Shown here: positions 27,523 through 41,579 of the stretch, piece after piece
Position numbering within the stretch: the first letter of the stretch is position 1
How the letters are laid out: the number at the start of each line of letters is the position of its first letter
Assembly: GCF_024168645.1 (NCBI RefSeq)
Contig: NZ_JALJWF010000001.1
Coordinates: forward strand, 248,001 to 312,000
DNA length: 64,000 nt
Source: Pseudomonas sp. GGS8
GTDB lineage: Bacteria; Pseudomonadota; Gammaproteobacteria; Pseudomonadales; Pseudomonadaceae
Direction of reading: 5' to 3'
The notes under the pieces: generated by a model
What the model was told of the DNA's origin: nothing
Databases searched by the model: none
The model's input: the letters and a program-made list of their open reading frames with translations, nothing else
Made by a program: the position numbers and the translations under genes

Positions 27523-27687
27523 CGTTCTCAGGGCGGGGTGTAACTCCCCACCGGCGGTAATTGCGCGCAATGCGTATAGCCCGCGAGCGCTTGGCGACAG
27601 GCACGGCAATGACTGTGATGGCGGCAAGGTCAGCAGACCCGGTGTGATCCCGGGGCCGACGGTCATAGTCCGGATGAAGAGAGAACG
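27523..27687 (+). promoter_or_regulatory. FMN riboswitch (RFN element)
   Basis: P1 is closed by cgttctc (27523-27529) with gagaacg (27681-27687). In between lie the conserved RFN blocks AGGGCGGGGTGTAA, CTCCCCACCGGCGGTAAT, AGCCCGCGAGCGC, GGTCAGCAGACCCGGTG and GGCCGACGGTCATAGTCCGGATG. It should switch off the downstream ribH2 when FMN is abundant, most likely at translation initiation, since no clear terminator precedes the gene. Confidence 0.95.
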
Positions 27688-27805
27688 GGATTGACGCCGC
27701 CCAGGTTCCGTACCAAAGCGCCGTCCGCAGACACGTGTGCCTGCGTACCCTTAAATCCCATTCGATTCATAACGCCCTGTTTTTCACACAAACAGGAGTC
27801 AGAAC

Positions 27806-28315
27806 ATGCAACCCACCGCAATCGATAGCAAAAGCAAAAACCATCAGGGCGAGCGCGTCGCGTTCATCCAGGCCTGCTGGCACAAGGAAATCGTCGATCA
27901 GAGCCGTAAAGGCTTCGTCGCCGAAATGATTGCTCAGGGTTATCAGGAGTCGGACATCGATTTCTTCGAAGTCGGCGGCGCCTTTGAAATTCCGTTGCAC
28001 GCCAAATTGCTGGCCAAGTCCGGTCGTTATGCCGGCATCGTCGCCGCGGGCCTGGTGGTCGATGGCGGTATCTATCGCCACGAATTCGTCGCCCAGTCGG
28101 TGATCAGCGGCCTGATGCAGGTTCAACTGGAAACCGAAGTGCCGGTGTTCTCGGTGGTTTTGACCCCGCACCACTTCCATGCCGGTGAAGAACATCAGAA
28201 GTTCTTCTTCGAGCATTTCGTGCATAAGGGTCAGGAAGCGGCGAAGACGTGTGCGGATACGCTGCACAAGACTCGCGCATTGCGCCGCAGCGAGCCTCGC
28301 GCATTGGCCGTCTAA
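27806..28315 (+). CDS. ribH2: 6,7-dimethyl-8-ribityllumazine synthase, type II (RibH2-like)
   Basis: 169 residues; AGGAG lies 8 bases before the ATG. The order RVAFIQACWHKEIVDQSRKG, FFEVGGAFEIPLHAK, AAGLVVDGGIYRHEFVAQSV and VVLTPHHFH corresponds to the RibH2 type of lumazine synthase (decameric in Brucella and Mesorhizobium), distinct from the housekeeping RibH of the ribBHE-nusB cluster. It condenses 5-amino-6-ribitylaminouracil with a four-carbon phosphate. Control by the FMN riboswitch fits a booster role for riboflavin. A REP-type palindrome pair follows. Confidence 0.9.
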   Translation: MQPTAIDSKSKNHQGERVAFIQACWHKEIVDQSRKGFVAEMIAQGYQESDIDFFEVGGAFEIPLHAKLLAKSGRYAGIVAAGLVVDGGIYRHEFVAQSVISGLMQVQLETEVPVFSVVLTPHHFHAGEEHQKFFFEHFVHKGQEAAKTCADTLHKTRALRRSEPRALAV

Positions 28316-28330
28316 ACACCAATAAAACCT

Positions 28331-28456
28331 GTGGGAGCGGGCTTGTGTGGCGAGGGGGCTTGCCCCCGTTCGGCTGCGAAGCAGTCGTAAATCCAGATAA
28401 CTTGGTTTGTCTGGACCCAAACCGGGGGCAAGCCCCCTCGCCACACAAGCCCGCGC
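28331..28456. repeat. REP-type inverted pair after ribH2
   Basis: gcgggcttgtgtggcgaggg (about 28338-28357) reappears inverted at about 28435-28454, with gggggcttgcccccg arms inside. It is the Pseudomonas REP/BIME type and probably ends both converging transcripts. Confidence 0.8.
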
Positions 28457-28478
28457 CCATATTTGACGGGTGTTGTGC

Positions 28479-29489
28479 TTAGGCCAGGTTTTCGTCGGTG
28501 GTCGGCACGATCAGGATGCCGGCGCGCAGACCGTTCTTGACCTTGGGGTTCGGGAAGATGATCCGGGCGCCCTTCTCTTCGATGATCCAACGGGTATTGG
28601 CGATATCCTCGGCCAGCACATAACCCACTTTCAATTCCGAAAAGTTTTCGATGTCCGCCGGCAAGTTCAGGCGGAAGTTATCGCTGTGCTTGATCACTTC
28701 CCGCGACACGCTGAACAACTGCAAACCATCCAGTCCGTCGTCGGTCATTGGCGGCTCGGTGCCTTCAATGATCTGCTTCAGGCGGGTTTCCAGAAGACTG
28801 ACGTTGACCCCTTCGTTTTGCCCGAACGGACGAGCCTTGCCCAGCTCCAGGGTGAAGGACTCGGCATCGAGTTTGTCGTAGGTGTAGGAACTGAAGACGA
28901 TGGACGGCTTGTTCTGCAACAGCACCGCTTCCATGCCGGCGGCGCGCAGGCGAGCCAGTTCCAGGCGTGAATGCTGACGACCTTCTTTCCAGGGATACAA
29001 GGCGAACTGCTCGATTTTCGAGCCACGGATCGCCGTGTGCAGGTCGTAGTGCAGACGGTTGCGGTCCGACAGGCTGAAGAACGTCGCCGCCAGCCGCTCC
29101 AGCTCACAAGCACGCAAGGCCTCGGAACCGCTGCTTTGTTCGTGACGGCCGTTGAACAGTCGATTGACGTCTTGCTCGATGAAACGCTCACCGCGGCGGA
29201 TGGCCTCGGGATTGCCGAACAGGAACAGAATACGGGCGCGCGGCTTCAAGTCACCGCGGGCGATATCGTGCAACAGGCGATCGAGCAGCTCGATTGGCGC
29301 TGTTTCATTGCCATGGATACCGGCCGAAAGCAGCAGGTCCAGGCCATTGTCGCGAGCCTCAGGTGGCCGAACTTCCAGCGCACCCTCGCTCAACCAGCGC
29401 ATCCGCACGCCTTCGACAGTCAGTTGAGTCTTCTCCGCCGGTTCGCGGCCGGCGAGGGTCAGTTCAAGCAGTTTGCCGAGGGCGAGCAT
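28479..29489 (-). CDS. astE: Succinylglutamate desuccinylase
   Basis: 336 residues, the usual AstE length (aruE in P. aeruginosa). Zinc ligands H59 and E62 (GIHGNETAP) and H151 (YDLHTAIRG) are present. It carries out the last AST step, releasing succinate and glutamate. It is the last gene of the leftward aru operon, 12 bases after the small His-tailed gene. Confidence 0.96.
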   Translation of the reverse strand: MLALGKLLELTLAGREPAEKTQLTVEGVRMRWLSEGALEVRPPEARDNGLDLLLSAGIHGNETAPIELLDRLLHDIARGDLKPRARILFLFGNPEAIRRGERFIEQDVNRLFNGRHEQSSGSEALRACELERLAATFFSLSDRNRLHYDLHTAIRGSKIEQFALYPWKEGRQHSRLELARLRAAGMEAVLLQNKPSIVFSSYTYDKLDAESFTLELGKARPFGQNEGVNVSLLETRLKQIIEGTEPPMTDDGLDGLQLFSVSREVIKHSDNFRLNLPADIENFSELKVGYVLAEDIANTRWIIEEKGARIIFPNPKVKNGLRAGILIVPTTDENLA

Positions 29490-29501
29490 AGCGCGGTTTC
29501 C

Positions 29502-29792
29502 TTAGTGGTCGTGATTGCAATCCGGGCCGTGCACGTGGTCCTCATCATCACCGAGCTCGGCCGGTTCCATCTCCAGTTGCAGACTTACCAGATTAGTCGC
29601 CAATGGGCGCAGCAGCAGGTTGGCGTATTCAGCGTCACCCTCTTCGACGTCCACGCCGATCAGCAGCTGGCCGCGGCCGTCCTGCTGGATCCACAGCTCT
29701 TTACCTTGCCACATGACCGCGACGCGGGTGCAGGAAGTTTCCAGTTGCGTGCCATCGGTGTCTTCAAGGATCAGCTGCAGGGTATCGCTCAT
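29502..29792 (-). CDS. Small protein with His-rich tail within the AST operon
   Basis: 96 residues. A beta-rich body (DTLQLILEDTDGTQLETSC, VAVMWQGKELWIQ) ends in an acidic, His/Cys-rich tail (DDEDHVHGPDCNHDH) that looks able to bind a divalent metal. P. aeruginosa has a hypothetical gene at the same place (between aruB and aruE). Because AstE is a zinc enzyme, metal delivery is a possible role; this is inference. Confidence 0.8.
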   Translation of the reverse strand: MSDTLQLILEDTDGTQLETSCTRVAVMWQGKELWIQQDGRGQLLIGVDVEEGDAEYANLLLRPLATNLVSLQLEMEPAELGDDEDHVHGPDCNHDH

Positions 29793-29864
29793 GTATTTAC
29801 GCTCTCATCTGGAGATTAAGCGGCGCGCTTGCCGTTCATATAAAAAGCCAAAGCGCGCCGGCTA

Positions 29865-31211
29865 TCAATTGATCTGGAATGGATAAACCGCGCCCAGTTT
29901 AAGGATTTGCGTCAGTTCATCCAGTGCCGTCCGGCACTCAAGCAACAATTGCGGGTCCGCCAGATCGTTTTCGGTCATGCGGTCGCGGTAGTGCTTTTCG
30001 ACCCACTCGGTCAATGTGCCGTACAACGGAGCCGTCATGATAACCCCTTGGTTGACGGCCGCCAGTTCGGTTTCGTTGAGGGCGACGCGCAACCGCAGGC
30101 AAGCCGGGCCACCGCCGTTCTGCATGCTCTGCTTGAGATCGAAGACTTTTACTTCGCGGATCAGGCCGCCAGAGCTGGTCAGGCCTTGCAGGTACTGCCA
30201 GACACGCTCGTTGCCACGGCATTCTTCCGGCACGATCAACAGCATCGAGCCGTCAGGACGCGACAGCAGCTGGCTATTGAACAAGTAGGAACGAACGGCG
30301 TCTTCCACGGTGACTGCGGAACGCGGCACGCAGATCGACTGAAATTTCCCACCGACTTTTGCCAGTTTGCCTTGCAGCTCAGCGAGCATCTGGTCGGTGT
30401 CGAGGAACGCGTCCTCGTGATAGAACAACACCTCGCCATTCCCCACGGCGATCACGTCGTTATGGAACACGCCCTGATCGATCACCGCAGGATTCTGCTG
30501 GGCGTAGACCACGCCGTCATCGCTCAAGCCGTGCAGACGAGCGACGGCCTGGGAGGCTTCGAGGGTCTGGCGCGCCGGGTATTTCTGCGGTGCCGGGTAA
30601 CGGGTGTCGAACGCGCTGCGACCGAACACGAAAAACTCGACGCCGGCTTCGCCGTAGTCACGGCAGAAACGGGTGTGGTTGGCTGCGCCTTCATCACCGA
30701 ACTGCGCCACGGCCGGCAACGCGGCGTGGTGAGCAAAGTGCTTCTGGTCAGCGAACATCGCGCCCAGCACGCGACTGGTGGTCGGGTGCTCAATGCTGCG
30801 GTGATATTTGCAGTTCAGGTTGGCGGCAGTGAAATGCACGCGGCCGTCGGCGGTGTCGGCACTCGGGCTGACCGTGGCGGCGTTGGCCACCCACATGCTC
30901 GATGCCGAGCAACTGGCAACCAGCAGCGGCATTGCATCCTTGGCGGCGCGCTCGATCACTTGCGCGTCGGTGCCGCTGAAACCCAAGCGGCGCAGCGCGC
31001 CGACGTCGGGACGTTCCTGCGGCGCCAGCACGCCTTGTTGAAAGCCCATCTCCATCAGCGCTTTCATTTTCGCCAGGCCTTGCAGCGCGGCTTCCTTCGG
31101 GTTCGAGGATTGCTGGCTGTTGCTCTGGGAGGCGACGTTGCCGTAGGACAGGCCACCGTAGTTATGGGTCGGCCCCACTAGACCGTCAAAATTGACTTCA
31201 TAGGATTTCAT
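29865..31211 (-). CDS. astB: N-succinylarginine dihydrolase
   Basis: 448 residues (aruB). Amidinotransferase-superfamily fold; the start [20 protein letters not shown] is diagnostic and the catalytic Cys lies in [14 protein letters not shown] (C371). It turns succinylarginine into succinylornithine, releasing ammonia and CO2, the second AST step. Confidence 0.97.
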   Translation of the reverse strand: MKSYEVNFDGLVGPTHNYGGLSYGNVASQSNSQQSSNPKEAALQGLAKMKALMEMGFQQGVLAPQERPDVGALRRLGFSGTDAQVIERAAKDAMPLLVASCSASSMWVANAATVSPSADTADGRVHFTAANLNCKYHRSIEHPTTSRVLGAMFADQKHFAHHAALPAVAQFGDEGAANHTRFCRDYGEAGVEFFVFGRSAFDTRYPAPQKYPARQTLEASQAVARLHGLSDDGVVYAQQNPAVIDQGVFHNDVIAVGNGEVLFYHEDAFLDTDQMLAELQGKLAKVGGKFQSICVPRSAVTVEDAVRSYLFNSQLLSRPDGSMLLIVPEECRGNERVWQYLQGLTSSGGLIREVKVFDLKQSMQNGGGPACLRLRVALNETELAAVNQGVIMTAPLYGTLTEWVEKHYRDRMTENDLADPQLLLECRTALDELTQILKLGAVYPFQIN

Positions 31212-31277
31212 CAGCGAGGCTCCACGAGAATCTGTTGTTATAGGCTTCAGTAACTAACTGTTCAGTGCGATCGAGTC

Positions 31278-31375
31278 GCGGCCATCGCGGGCAAGCCTCG
31301 CTCCTACAGGTTCGGTGGTGTTAAAACATATTGTGACCGACGCAAATCCTGTGGGAGCGGGCTTGCCCGCGATTG
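31278..31375. repeat. REP pair between aruD and aruB
   Basis: A degenerate copy (about 31281-31310) and a full copy (about 31348-31373: gtgggagcgggcttgcccgc) lie in opposite orientation between the stop of aruD and the start of aruB, so they could tune the relative transcript levels. Confidence 0.75.
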
Positions 31376-31379
31376 GGCG

Positions 31380-33871
<2,492 letters not shown>

Positions 33872-33950
33872 GCTATCTCCTCAAACGGGCCGCTTGCGCC
33901 ACCCGCGAAATTTCGCTGCTTTCCAGACAATTCTCTCCAGGAAGCAGGCG

Positions 33951-34970
33951 TCAAACCGCCACCAGGCGCACGCTGGCACCTTCACCAACGCCCAAGGCTT
34001 CGGCCGCTTCAAGATCCAGGGTCACAGGTTTGCCCGGCGCGTAATCAAGCTCGAGCAATACAGCGCGGTAATCCTGCAACTGGGCATTGGCCACCAGATA
34101 CTGACGACCGGCACCTTTGACCGGCTCACCGATTTTCACCGGGACTACACGGCTCTGGGCGATCGAACGGATCCCCGAGACGCGGGCATGCAGGGTCGGG
34201 CCACCATCGAAAATATCGATGTAGTGATCGGTCTCGAAGCCTTCGCGCATCAGGATGTCAAAAGTGATTTGCGCCCGCGGGTGCACCTGGCCCATCGCCT
34301 CTTGAGCGGAATCCGGCAGCAACGGCACGTAGATCGGGTAATGCGGCATCAGCTCGGCAAGGAACGTGCGGCTCTTCAAACCGCACAGACGCTCGGCTTC
34401 GGCGTAGTTGAGGTCGAAGAAGTTGCGACCGATGGCATCCCAGAACGGCGAATCGCCATTTTCGTCGCTGTAACCGACGATTTCGGTCACCACGGAATCG
34501 GCAAAACGCTCAGGGTGGCTGGCCACGAACAACAGACGGCCACGGGAGTTGAGCTCCGCCCAAGGCGTGCCCACCAACTCCCTCTGCACGTAGAAACTGG
34601 TCAGCAAACTGTTGCCGGTCAGGTCGTGGCATTGGGAGAGCACGTGGATCTTGTTGTGAATCTTCAGCTCGCGGGAGGCGTGCACGAACGTTTCGTTTCG
34701 AAAGCTGTAGAACGGCTCGGAATAGCCGGCCGAGGCAACGATGGCCGAACAGCCGACCAGTTTGCCGGTGGCGGTGTCTTCGAGGACGAAGAAATAGCTC
34801 TCTTCACCGTTGAAGCTCACTTCAGCGGCGAACGAGGCTTCGCTTGCGGCGATCTTGTCGCTCAGGCGTTCAACGTCATCCGGCAAGGAAGTGACACCAA
34901 TCGGGCTGTCCGCAGCCAGACGCTGTACCTCGCCCAGATCAGCCATTTGCGCGGGGCGCATCACCAGCAT
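33951..34970 (-). CDS. aruF: Arginine N-succinyltransferase, alpha subunit (AruF)
   Basis: 339 residues from the ATG at 34970 (MLVMRPAQMADLGEVQRLAA); upstream in-frame starts at 35063 would lie within REP DNA. Paralogue of aruG 79 bases downstream; shares ITFDILMREGFETDHYIDIFDGGP with it. Forms the hetero-oligomeric first enzyme of the AST pathway. Confidence 0.96.
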   Translation of the reverse strand: MLVMRPAQMADLGEVQRLAADSPIGVTSLPDDVERLSDKIAASEASFAAEVSFNGEESYFFVLEDTATGKLVGCSAIVASAGYSEPFYSFRNETFVHASRELKIHNKIHVLSQCHDLTGNSLLTSFYVQRELVGTPWAELNSRGRLLFVASHPERFADSVVTEIVGYSDENGDSPFWDAIGRNFFDLNYAEAERLCGLKSRTFLAELMPHYPIYVPLLPDSAQEAMGQVHPRAQITFDILMREGFETDHYIDIFDGGPTLHARVSGIRSIAQSRVVPVKIGEPVKGAGRQYLVANAQLQDYRAVLLELDYAPGKPVTLDLEAAEALGVGEGASVRLVAV

Positions 34971-35019
34971 GGTGTCACTCCTTTCTCGAAAAACATTCAT
35001 AAGAAAAATGCCCGGTTCA

Positions 35020-35109
35020 TGTGGGAGCGGGCTTGCCCGCGATAGCGTCCTGTCAGATAACAATGAAGTCGGCTGTCAGGCCCTCATCGCGGGCAAGCCC
35101 GCTCCCACA
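35020..35109. repeat. REP pair between aruC and aruF
   Basis: gtgggagcgggcttgcccgc (35021-35040) and its reverse complement (about 35088-35107) are separated by about 47 bases. Confidence 0.85.
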
Positions 35110-35173
35110 CGTATTGTGCCCGGCACATAACAATTGGGTTCGACGCCTGAATTGTCAGGCGTCGAAGGGTCTA

Positions 35174-36539
<1,366 letters not shown>

Positions 36540-36680
36540 AATACCGTCGCAAAGGCGCAGTTTAAACTGTCGACGCAGGTTATAGGCAGGGTTGTCGGAC
36601 GGGGCGGTAATTATGTACCGCACCAAACACATCATTGTCTGTTTTGCTGGCGGCCAATCCAAACGCTAAGGGAATAGCGC

Positions 36681-39600
36681 ATGAGCCGATACGAAAATGA
36701 TCACCCTTCCACTGTCGCCGTCAGTGAATCCGCCACACAACCGGACGATCACTACCATCACCTGTTCAATAATCTGCCGAGCTGGGTATTAGAAGCCTCG
36801 CCCGGTACACGTAGCGCCCTCAAACAAGCCTCGCTTGCGGTGCCGGACTGGCATGGCACCGCGACGCCTTCGCAATTTGAATCGCTGAAAAAACTCAGCC
36901 AGGAACACTGGACCCATCGAAATCGCCTGGATTCGACGCTGTCGAAGCTGCTAAACGCACGAGACTTTGCCGCCCCCCTTTTGGGCGCGGCCCTGAAAAC
37001 CCGGTTTGACCTGGACCTGGACGTCAAAACCACTTTCCTGCGCCTGTACATTCCTCAAACAGTGCCCTGGATCGGGATCAAGACGGGCGCTGCACGTACC
37101 TGGACCGTATCGTTGCTCGATGCCTGCCTTCATAATTTTCAGGAATCGGAAACCGCAGCGGATGCTTATGAGTCCGCCTCGACGTTCATCACCCAACCGT
37201 CGCCCACAGGGCAGTTCGAGACTCTGCCAATGGTCAAGCAGAAACTCACTGTCGCAGCCTTTGCCCTGTTGTGCCGGGAACTGGATATCGGTGGCCAGTA
37301 CACCACTTACCTTAAAGACAATCTGGGGCTGACCAATCCGGTGGCCGCAGCGGTGTTGAAATCGAAGGTGATCGGTTCTCACAAAACCGCACTCAAGTCC
37401 GCACTGCAAATGGCGCACATCCGAGGGGACATTCCAGAGGATGCCCGCCTCTCGATCCTGCGCATTGTGGAAGGACGTTCGGGCGCTCGACTGGATGGCC
37501 AGCCGCTGTATTGTCACGACCTGACAATCATGTCCTCCTCACTGACCGGCATCGTCATGTTCGCGCCGAAGCTTGACCGGGCACGCAAGGCAACGCGGGT
37601 CATCGCTTACATCCCGGACGATCCGGAGCATCCTCTCAAGCAATATCCCGACTCACTGGCGTTCCTGAACGAGCTAACCCGCAAGTTGCGCGCTCCCGCT
37701 TACCAAACGTTCTTCAGTCGCTTTGTCGACCACAAAGAAAGGGGCCATTTTTTTGCTGATCTCAAGCGTCGCCTCCAGAGCGTAACCTGGCATCCACACC
37801 AGCATGGCGACCCAATGCCGAGTTGGTGCGAAACACCCATCGACAGGCCCAATCTCCGGTTTGCGATAACCCCGTTCAGAGCGGCCCTGTGGAACCATCT
37901 CCATCAGCGGCAGCTGAACAAGATCCTCAACGACGCGAGCACGCTCGCCGTCTCCACCGCTTCTGCCGACCGAAACGCACGATGGGCATTGTGGGATGCC
38001 TTCAGCAAAGTGGCCTCGACACTTCTTGAAATCGCAACGTTTGTTGCGTTGCCTTTTGTTCCGTTTCTTGGCGAATTGATGCTCGCCTATATGGCCTACC
38101 AGTTACTCGACGAAACCTTCGAAGGCATCGTGGACCTGGCCATAGGGCTGAAAACAGAAGCGCTGGGGCACTTGATGACGTTCACCGAAACAGTGGTCCA
38201 GATAGGCACCTTCGCGGTGGGTGGTGCCATCGCTGCTGGCACCTTCAGTCGTCTACTCTCGCGCGAAGCCATTAGGCTAGTCGACCCATTCAAACCCATT
38301 ACGACGCCTGAGGGGAAAACCCGTTACTGGAAGCCGGATCTCACACCTTACGAACAAACTCTCAGTTTGCCCGAAGGATCAAAACCCGATCAGCTTGGCC
38401 TCTATCGTCACGGGGGCAAGACACTGCTGCCGCTGGAAGAAAAACTGTATGCCGTGAAACCCGATCACACGTCGGGCGCGTTTCAAATTGAGCATCCGAA
38501 CCGGGCTGATGCTTATCAGCCGACTCTGCTGCATAACAACCACGGCGCCTGGTACACAGAGCTGGAACAACCGTTGGACTGGGACCGGGAAAAGGTCATG
38601 CGTCGCCTCGGCCATAGTGTTGAACCATTCAGCAGCGCCGAGCGCGAGCAAATCCTGCGGATCAGCGGTTACCACGACAACGTAGTGCGTGAAACGCACG
38701 TCGAGCGGTATCGCCCGCCTTCGCTGCTGACCGACACGATCAAGCGCTTCCGGATCAATCGGGACATTGAAACCTTTATCGAACAGATCGGCAGCGACCA
38801 ACCCGAGCACTATCGAAAGGCCGATCCAGGCATGCAATATCAACTGCTGAGCAGATACGACGCATGGCCTGCCGACACACCTGTGCCAGCACTGGAAACC
38901 CAAACGCCAACACTCCGAAAGCAGACTGTGGATCTCGCCCTGAGGTATCGCAAATCGCTGTTTGAAATGCTCTACCGCGCAAAGGAAAAAACGGATAACC
39001 CGCCAGTTCAGCGACTGCTCGACGACGTGCAGGGACTACCGACCGATATTGCACAAGAGTTGGTGAGCAATGCCACCGGCACCGAATTACGGCAGTTGCA
39101 CAGCAATCGCATCCCCCAACGCCTCAAGGACGCGGCACAAAAAGCCATGGAGGCCGTACGTGCAACCCGAGCCTGTGAAGGCCTGTATTCCGAAGCGCTG
39201 GAAACCACCGATACCCATCGACTGGCCTTACATAGCCTGAACTCATTGCCCAACTGGCCTGCCGAGCTGCGTATCGAGGTGCGCGATCATTCCCATGAAG
39301 GAACCGTACGCGACAGCATTGGTCAGCCCGATGCGCCGACACTTAAAACGCTGGTGCTTGCCGAAGACGGGACCTACCAGGTTCACCAGGACAGTGAATC
39401 GGCACCCGGCGATTTCTATCAGGCCCTCTTTCAGGCGTTGCCGGATGCACAACGCAATGCATTGAGCCCTTCATCTGGAGACGCCCGGACATTCAAACAA
39501 CGCATCGCCGAGCACGCTCTGGAGCAACCGGCATTACGCACACTGTTCGCAAAAAATCCCCATCGCAAACCCTACTATGACCCCACCACCATGCGCCTGC

Positions 39601-41546
39601 CCGGCGGCACGCAGGGCTATAGCCGAGCTAACCGCGAGACACCTACGCTTAACGACCGGGTTCGAGATGTTTACCCCAATCTGTCTCAAGAGGAATTGCA
39701 GTCCGTAGTCCAGGTATTGCAGCATCACCCCGATGGCGCTCGCGTTGAACTCTCACGCCTTAATAGTGAGCTGATCAGACTGCATCAGGACCTGGACACC
39801 TGGGTAAATGAGCTGCCCACTGTTCATCCTGAAACCGGACACCCTCTCAGTGAGCTGGATCAACAAGCCGAGAGAAACAATCGCCAGTTGCTGGCTCAGG
39901 AAATCCAGCGCAGCTGGCGGCGACAGACCGAACGGGACGTCGACACACCGGATGGGACTAGCCGGTATACGCTCAGGTTCGCAGAGCCGATAATCGGTGA
40001 CTTGCCGTCAATACGTGCCGACTTCGCTCATGTGTCGCTGCTATCCCTGGAAGGCAACCATACCGCGCAGGGTATTCCAGGGTTTCTACAGCGTTTCAGT
40101 GGATTACACCGCCTGGAGTTACGCCGTTTCTCCCTGACCACCCTCCCCGACGCCATCCCCCGAATGACAAACCTTCACGCCCTGGTTCTAAGCGATTGCG
40201 GCATCAGGATTGACGCGGCCACATGGTCGAAACTGACTTCATTGAACAAGCTGGTCTCGTTGGATCTGTACAAGAATCCATTTGAAACCTCGCCCCGCAT
40301 CGACACAATGAGCGAACTGACTCACCTGGATCTGAGCGACACCCAGCTGTCCGAAATTCCCGCCGGTGCCCTGCAACACCCAAGGCTCGACACCCTCCTG
40401 CTGATGAACAACCGTATCAGCGAGTTGCCTGCCGGGTTGTTCGAGAGTTCGTTGTACAAAAAGCGCGGCCTGCACCTCACGCATAATCCGGTTTCGAACA
40501 GAGCCCGAGAACTGATCAAGCGACACCACTTCGATACCGCTTACGACATGGCCGTCTATGCCCCCGAGGCAGACATTAATCGCGTCACGGCGCTTTACCC
40601 CAGCATGGAGGTCGAGCAAGCGAGTGAGTTTGTCTACGAATTGCCGGGCACGCTGGAGGATGGCCGCACCTATCTGACGCGCCTTGAAGAAGAGTTTGCC
40701 CAATTGAGAAATGATTTGTCTGTCTGGACCGCCGACGTTCCGGACCGACACCCCGTAACGGGCACCCCCTTCAACGACAACCAATTGGCTGTGGAACACG
40801 CCAACCGCGACCAACTCAAACAGGTTCTTGAGAGGTGCTGGCAGCATGAATGCGAACTGGACGATTTCAACGACGCACTTGAGCCCACCTTCGAGCTCAC
40901 GATCCAATCCATCATCAACGGAGACCTGCCGACCCTGAGAGCCGACTTCAACCATGTGTCGGCGCTGGAACTTCGGGGTGCCAACGGCGCGACCCGTATC
41001 GGGCGCTTTCTGGATTCCTTCCCCAACCTCAAAAGCCTCAGGCTGCGCGAGTGCAACCTGGGCAACATTCCTGATGCGGTATTCAAGATGAGTCAACTGA
41101 GATCGTTGTCATTGCCCGACTGCCACATCAGTTTGTCACCGGAGTCGACAAACGCATTAGCGGGAATGGAACAGCTTGAGTATCTCGATCTGGGCCACAA
41201 CCCTCTGGGGCAAACACTGGATGTGAGCCAGATGCCGAATCTGGCGAACGTCCTGCTAAATGACACCGGCCTCACCGAAATACCACAAGGCCTGCTTCAA
41301 CTGGCCGAACTGGATTGGGCAGACCTGAGCCAAAACGCAATCACCGAAGTCCCCAGTGACGTACTGGAAATGCCATTGGAAATCGCGGAGAACATTAGCC
41401 TGAGAGGCAATCCGCTTTCCGAGGAGAGTCTGTTAAGGCTGATCGGCTACTTTGAACAAACGGGCGCAGATTTCGGCGTGGAAGAGGTAATCAATCGGGG
41501 CGAAATGCAAATTTCATCCTCCGACGACTCGGCGATCGACGAGTAA
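36681..41546 (+). CDS. Dermonecrotic-toxin-domain / leucine-rich-repeat giant protein, no NEL end
   Basis: 1621 residues. The N-terminal about 800 residues resemble the dermonecrotic-toxin (DUF6543) region of large pseudomonad LRR proteins (start HLFNNLPSWVLEASPGTRSALKQA), with a hydrophobic hairpin around residue 460-530 (ATFVALPFVPFLGELMLAYM, TFAVGGAIAAGTFSRLL). The C-terminal half has two related modules, each a helical linker (for example LHQDLDTWVNELPTVHP and LRNDLSVWTADVPDRHP) followed by LRRs (LRLRECNLGNIPDAVF). Such proteins normally continue into a NEL E3 ubiquitin ligase with a catalytic Cys; this one stops after the second LRR block (tail SSSDDSAIDE). Probably an effector or toxin acting on eukaryotic cells, delivery unknown. 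It interrupts the argR-aruC neighbourhood. Confidence 0.75.
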   Translation: MSRYENDHPSTVAVSESATQPDDHYHHLFNNLPSWVLEASPGTRSALKQASLAVPDWHGTATPSQFESLKKLSQEHWTHRNRLDSTLSKLLNARDFAAPLLGAALKTRFDLDLDVKTTFLRLYIPQTVPWIGIKTGAARTWTVSLLDACLHNFQESETAADAYESASTFITQPSPTGQFETLPMVKQKLTVAAFALLCRELDIGGQYTTYLKDNLGLTNPVAAAVLKSKVIGSHKTALKSALQMAHIRGDIPEDARLSILRIVEGRSGARLDGQPLYCHDLTIMSSSLTGIVMFAPKLDRARKATRVIAYIPDDPEHPLKQYPDSLAFLNELTRKLRAPAYQTFFSRFVDHKERGHFFADLKRRLQSVTWHPHQHGDPMPSWCETPIDRPNLRFAITPFRAALWNHLHQRQLNKILNDASTLAVSTASADRNARWALWDAFSKVASTLLEIATFVALPFVPFLGELMLAYMAYQLLDETFEGIVDLAIGLKTEALGHLMTFTETVVQIGTFAVGGAIAAGTFSRLLSREAIRLVDPFKPITTPEGKTRYWKPDLTPYEQTLSLPEGSKPDQLGLYRHGGKTLLPLEEKLYAVKPDHTSGAFQIEHPNRADAYQPTLLHNNHGAWYTELEQPLDWDREKVMRRLGHSVEPFSSAEREQILRISGYHDNVVRETHVERYRPPSLLTDTIKRFRINRDIETFIEQIGSDQPEHYRKADPGMQYQLLSRYDAWPADTPVPALETQTPTLRKQTVDLALRYRKSLFEMLYRAKEKTDNPPVQRLLDDVQGLPTDIAQELVSNATGTELRQLHSNRIPQRLKDAAQKAMEAVRATRACEGLYSEALETTDTHRLALHSLNSLPNWPAELRIEVRDHSHEGTVRDSIGQPDAPTLKTLVLAEDGTYQVHQDSESAPGDFYQALFQALPDAQRNALSPSSGDARTFKQRIAEHALEQPALRTLFAKNPHRKPYYDPTTMRLPGGTQGYSRANRETPTLNDRVRDVYPNLSQEELQSVVQVLQHHPDGARVELSRLNSELIRLHQDLDTWVNELPTVHPETGHPLSELDQQAERNNRQLLAQEIQRSWRRQTERDVDTPDGTSRYTLRFAEPIIGDLPSIRADFAHVSLLSLEGNHTAQGIPGFLQRFSGLHRLELRRFSLTTLPDAIPRMTNLHALVLSDCGIRIDAATWSKLTSLNKLVSLDLYKNPFETSPRIDTMSELTHLDLSDTQLSEIPAGALQHPRLDTLLLMNNRISELPAGLFESSLYKKRGLHLTHNPVSNRARELIKRHHFDTAYDMAVYAPEADINRVTALYPSMEVEQASEFVYELPGTLEDGRTYLTRLEEEFAQLRNDLSVWTADVPDRHPVTGTPFNDNQLAVEHANRDQLKQVLERCWQHECELDDFNDALEPTFELTIQSIINGDLPTLRADFNHVSALELRGANGATRIGRFLDSFPNLKSLRLRECNLGNIPDAVFKMSQLRSLSLPDCHISLSPESTNALAGMEQLEYLDLGHNPLGQTLDVSQMPNLANVLLNDTGLTEIPQGLLQLAELDWADLSQNAITEVPSDVLEMPLEIAENISLRGNPLSEESLLRLIGYFEQTGADFGVEEVINRGEMQISSSDDSAIDE

Positions 41547-41579
41547 AGCGGCCTTCAGCTCCAAGCACGGAGCACTTGA

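Noticed and set aside
29907..31181. 424-codon plus-strand frame antisense to astB
   Set aside because: Typical GC-rich antisense shadow of a well-supported enzyme gene.
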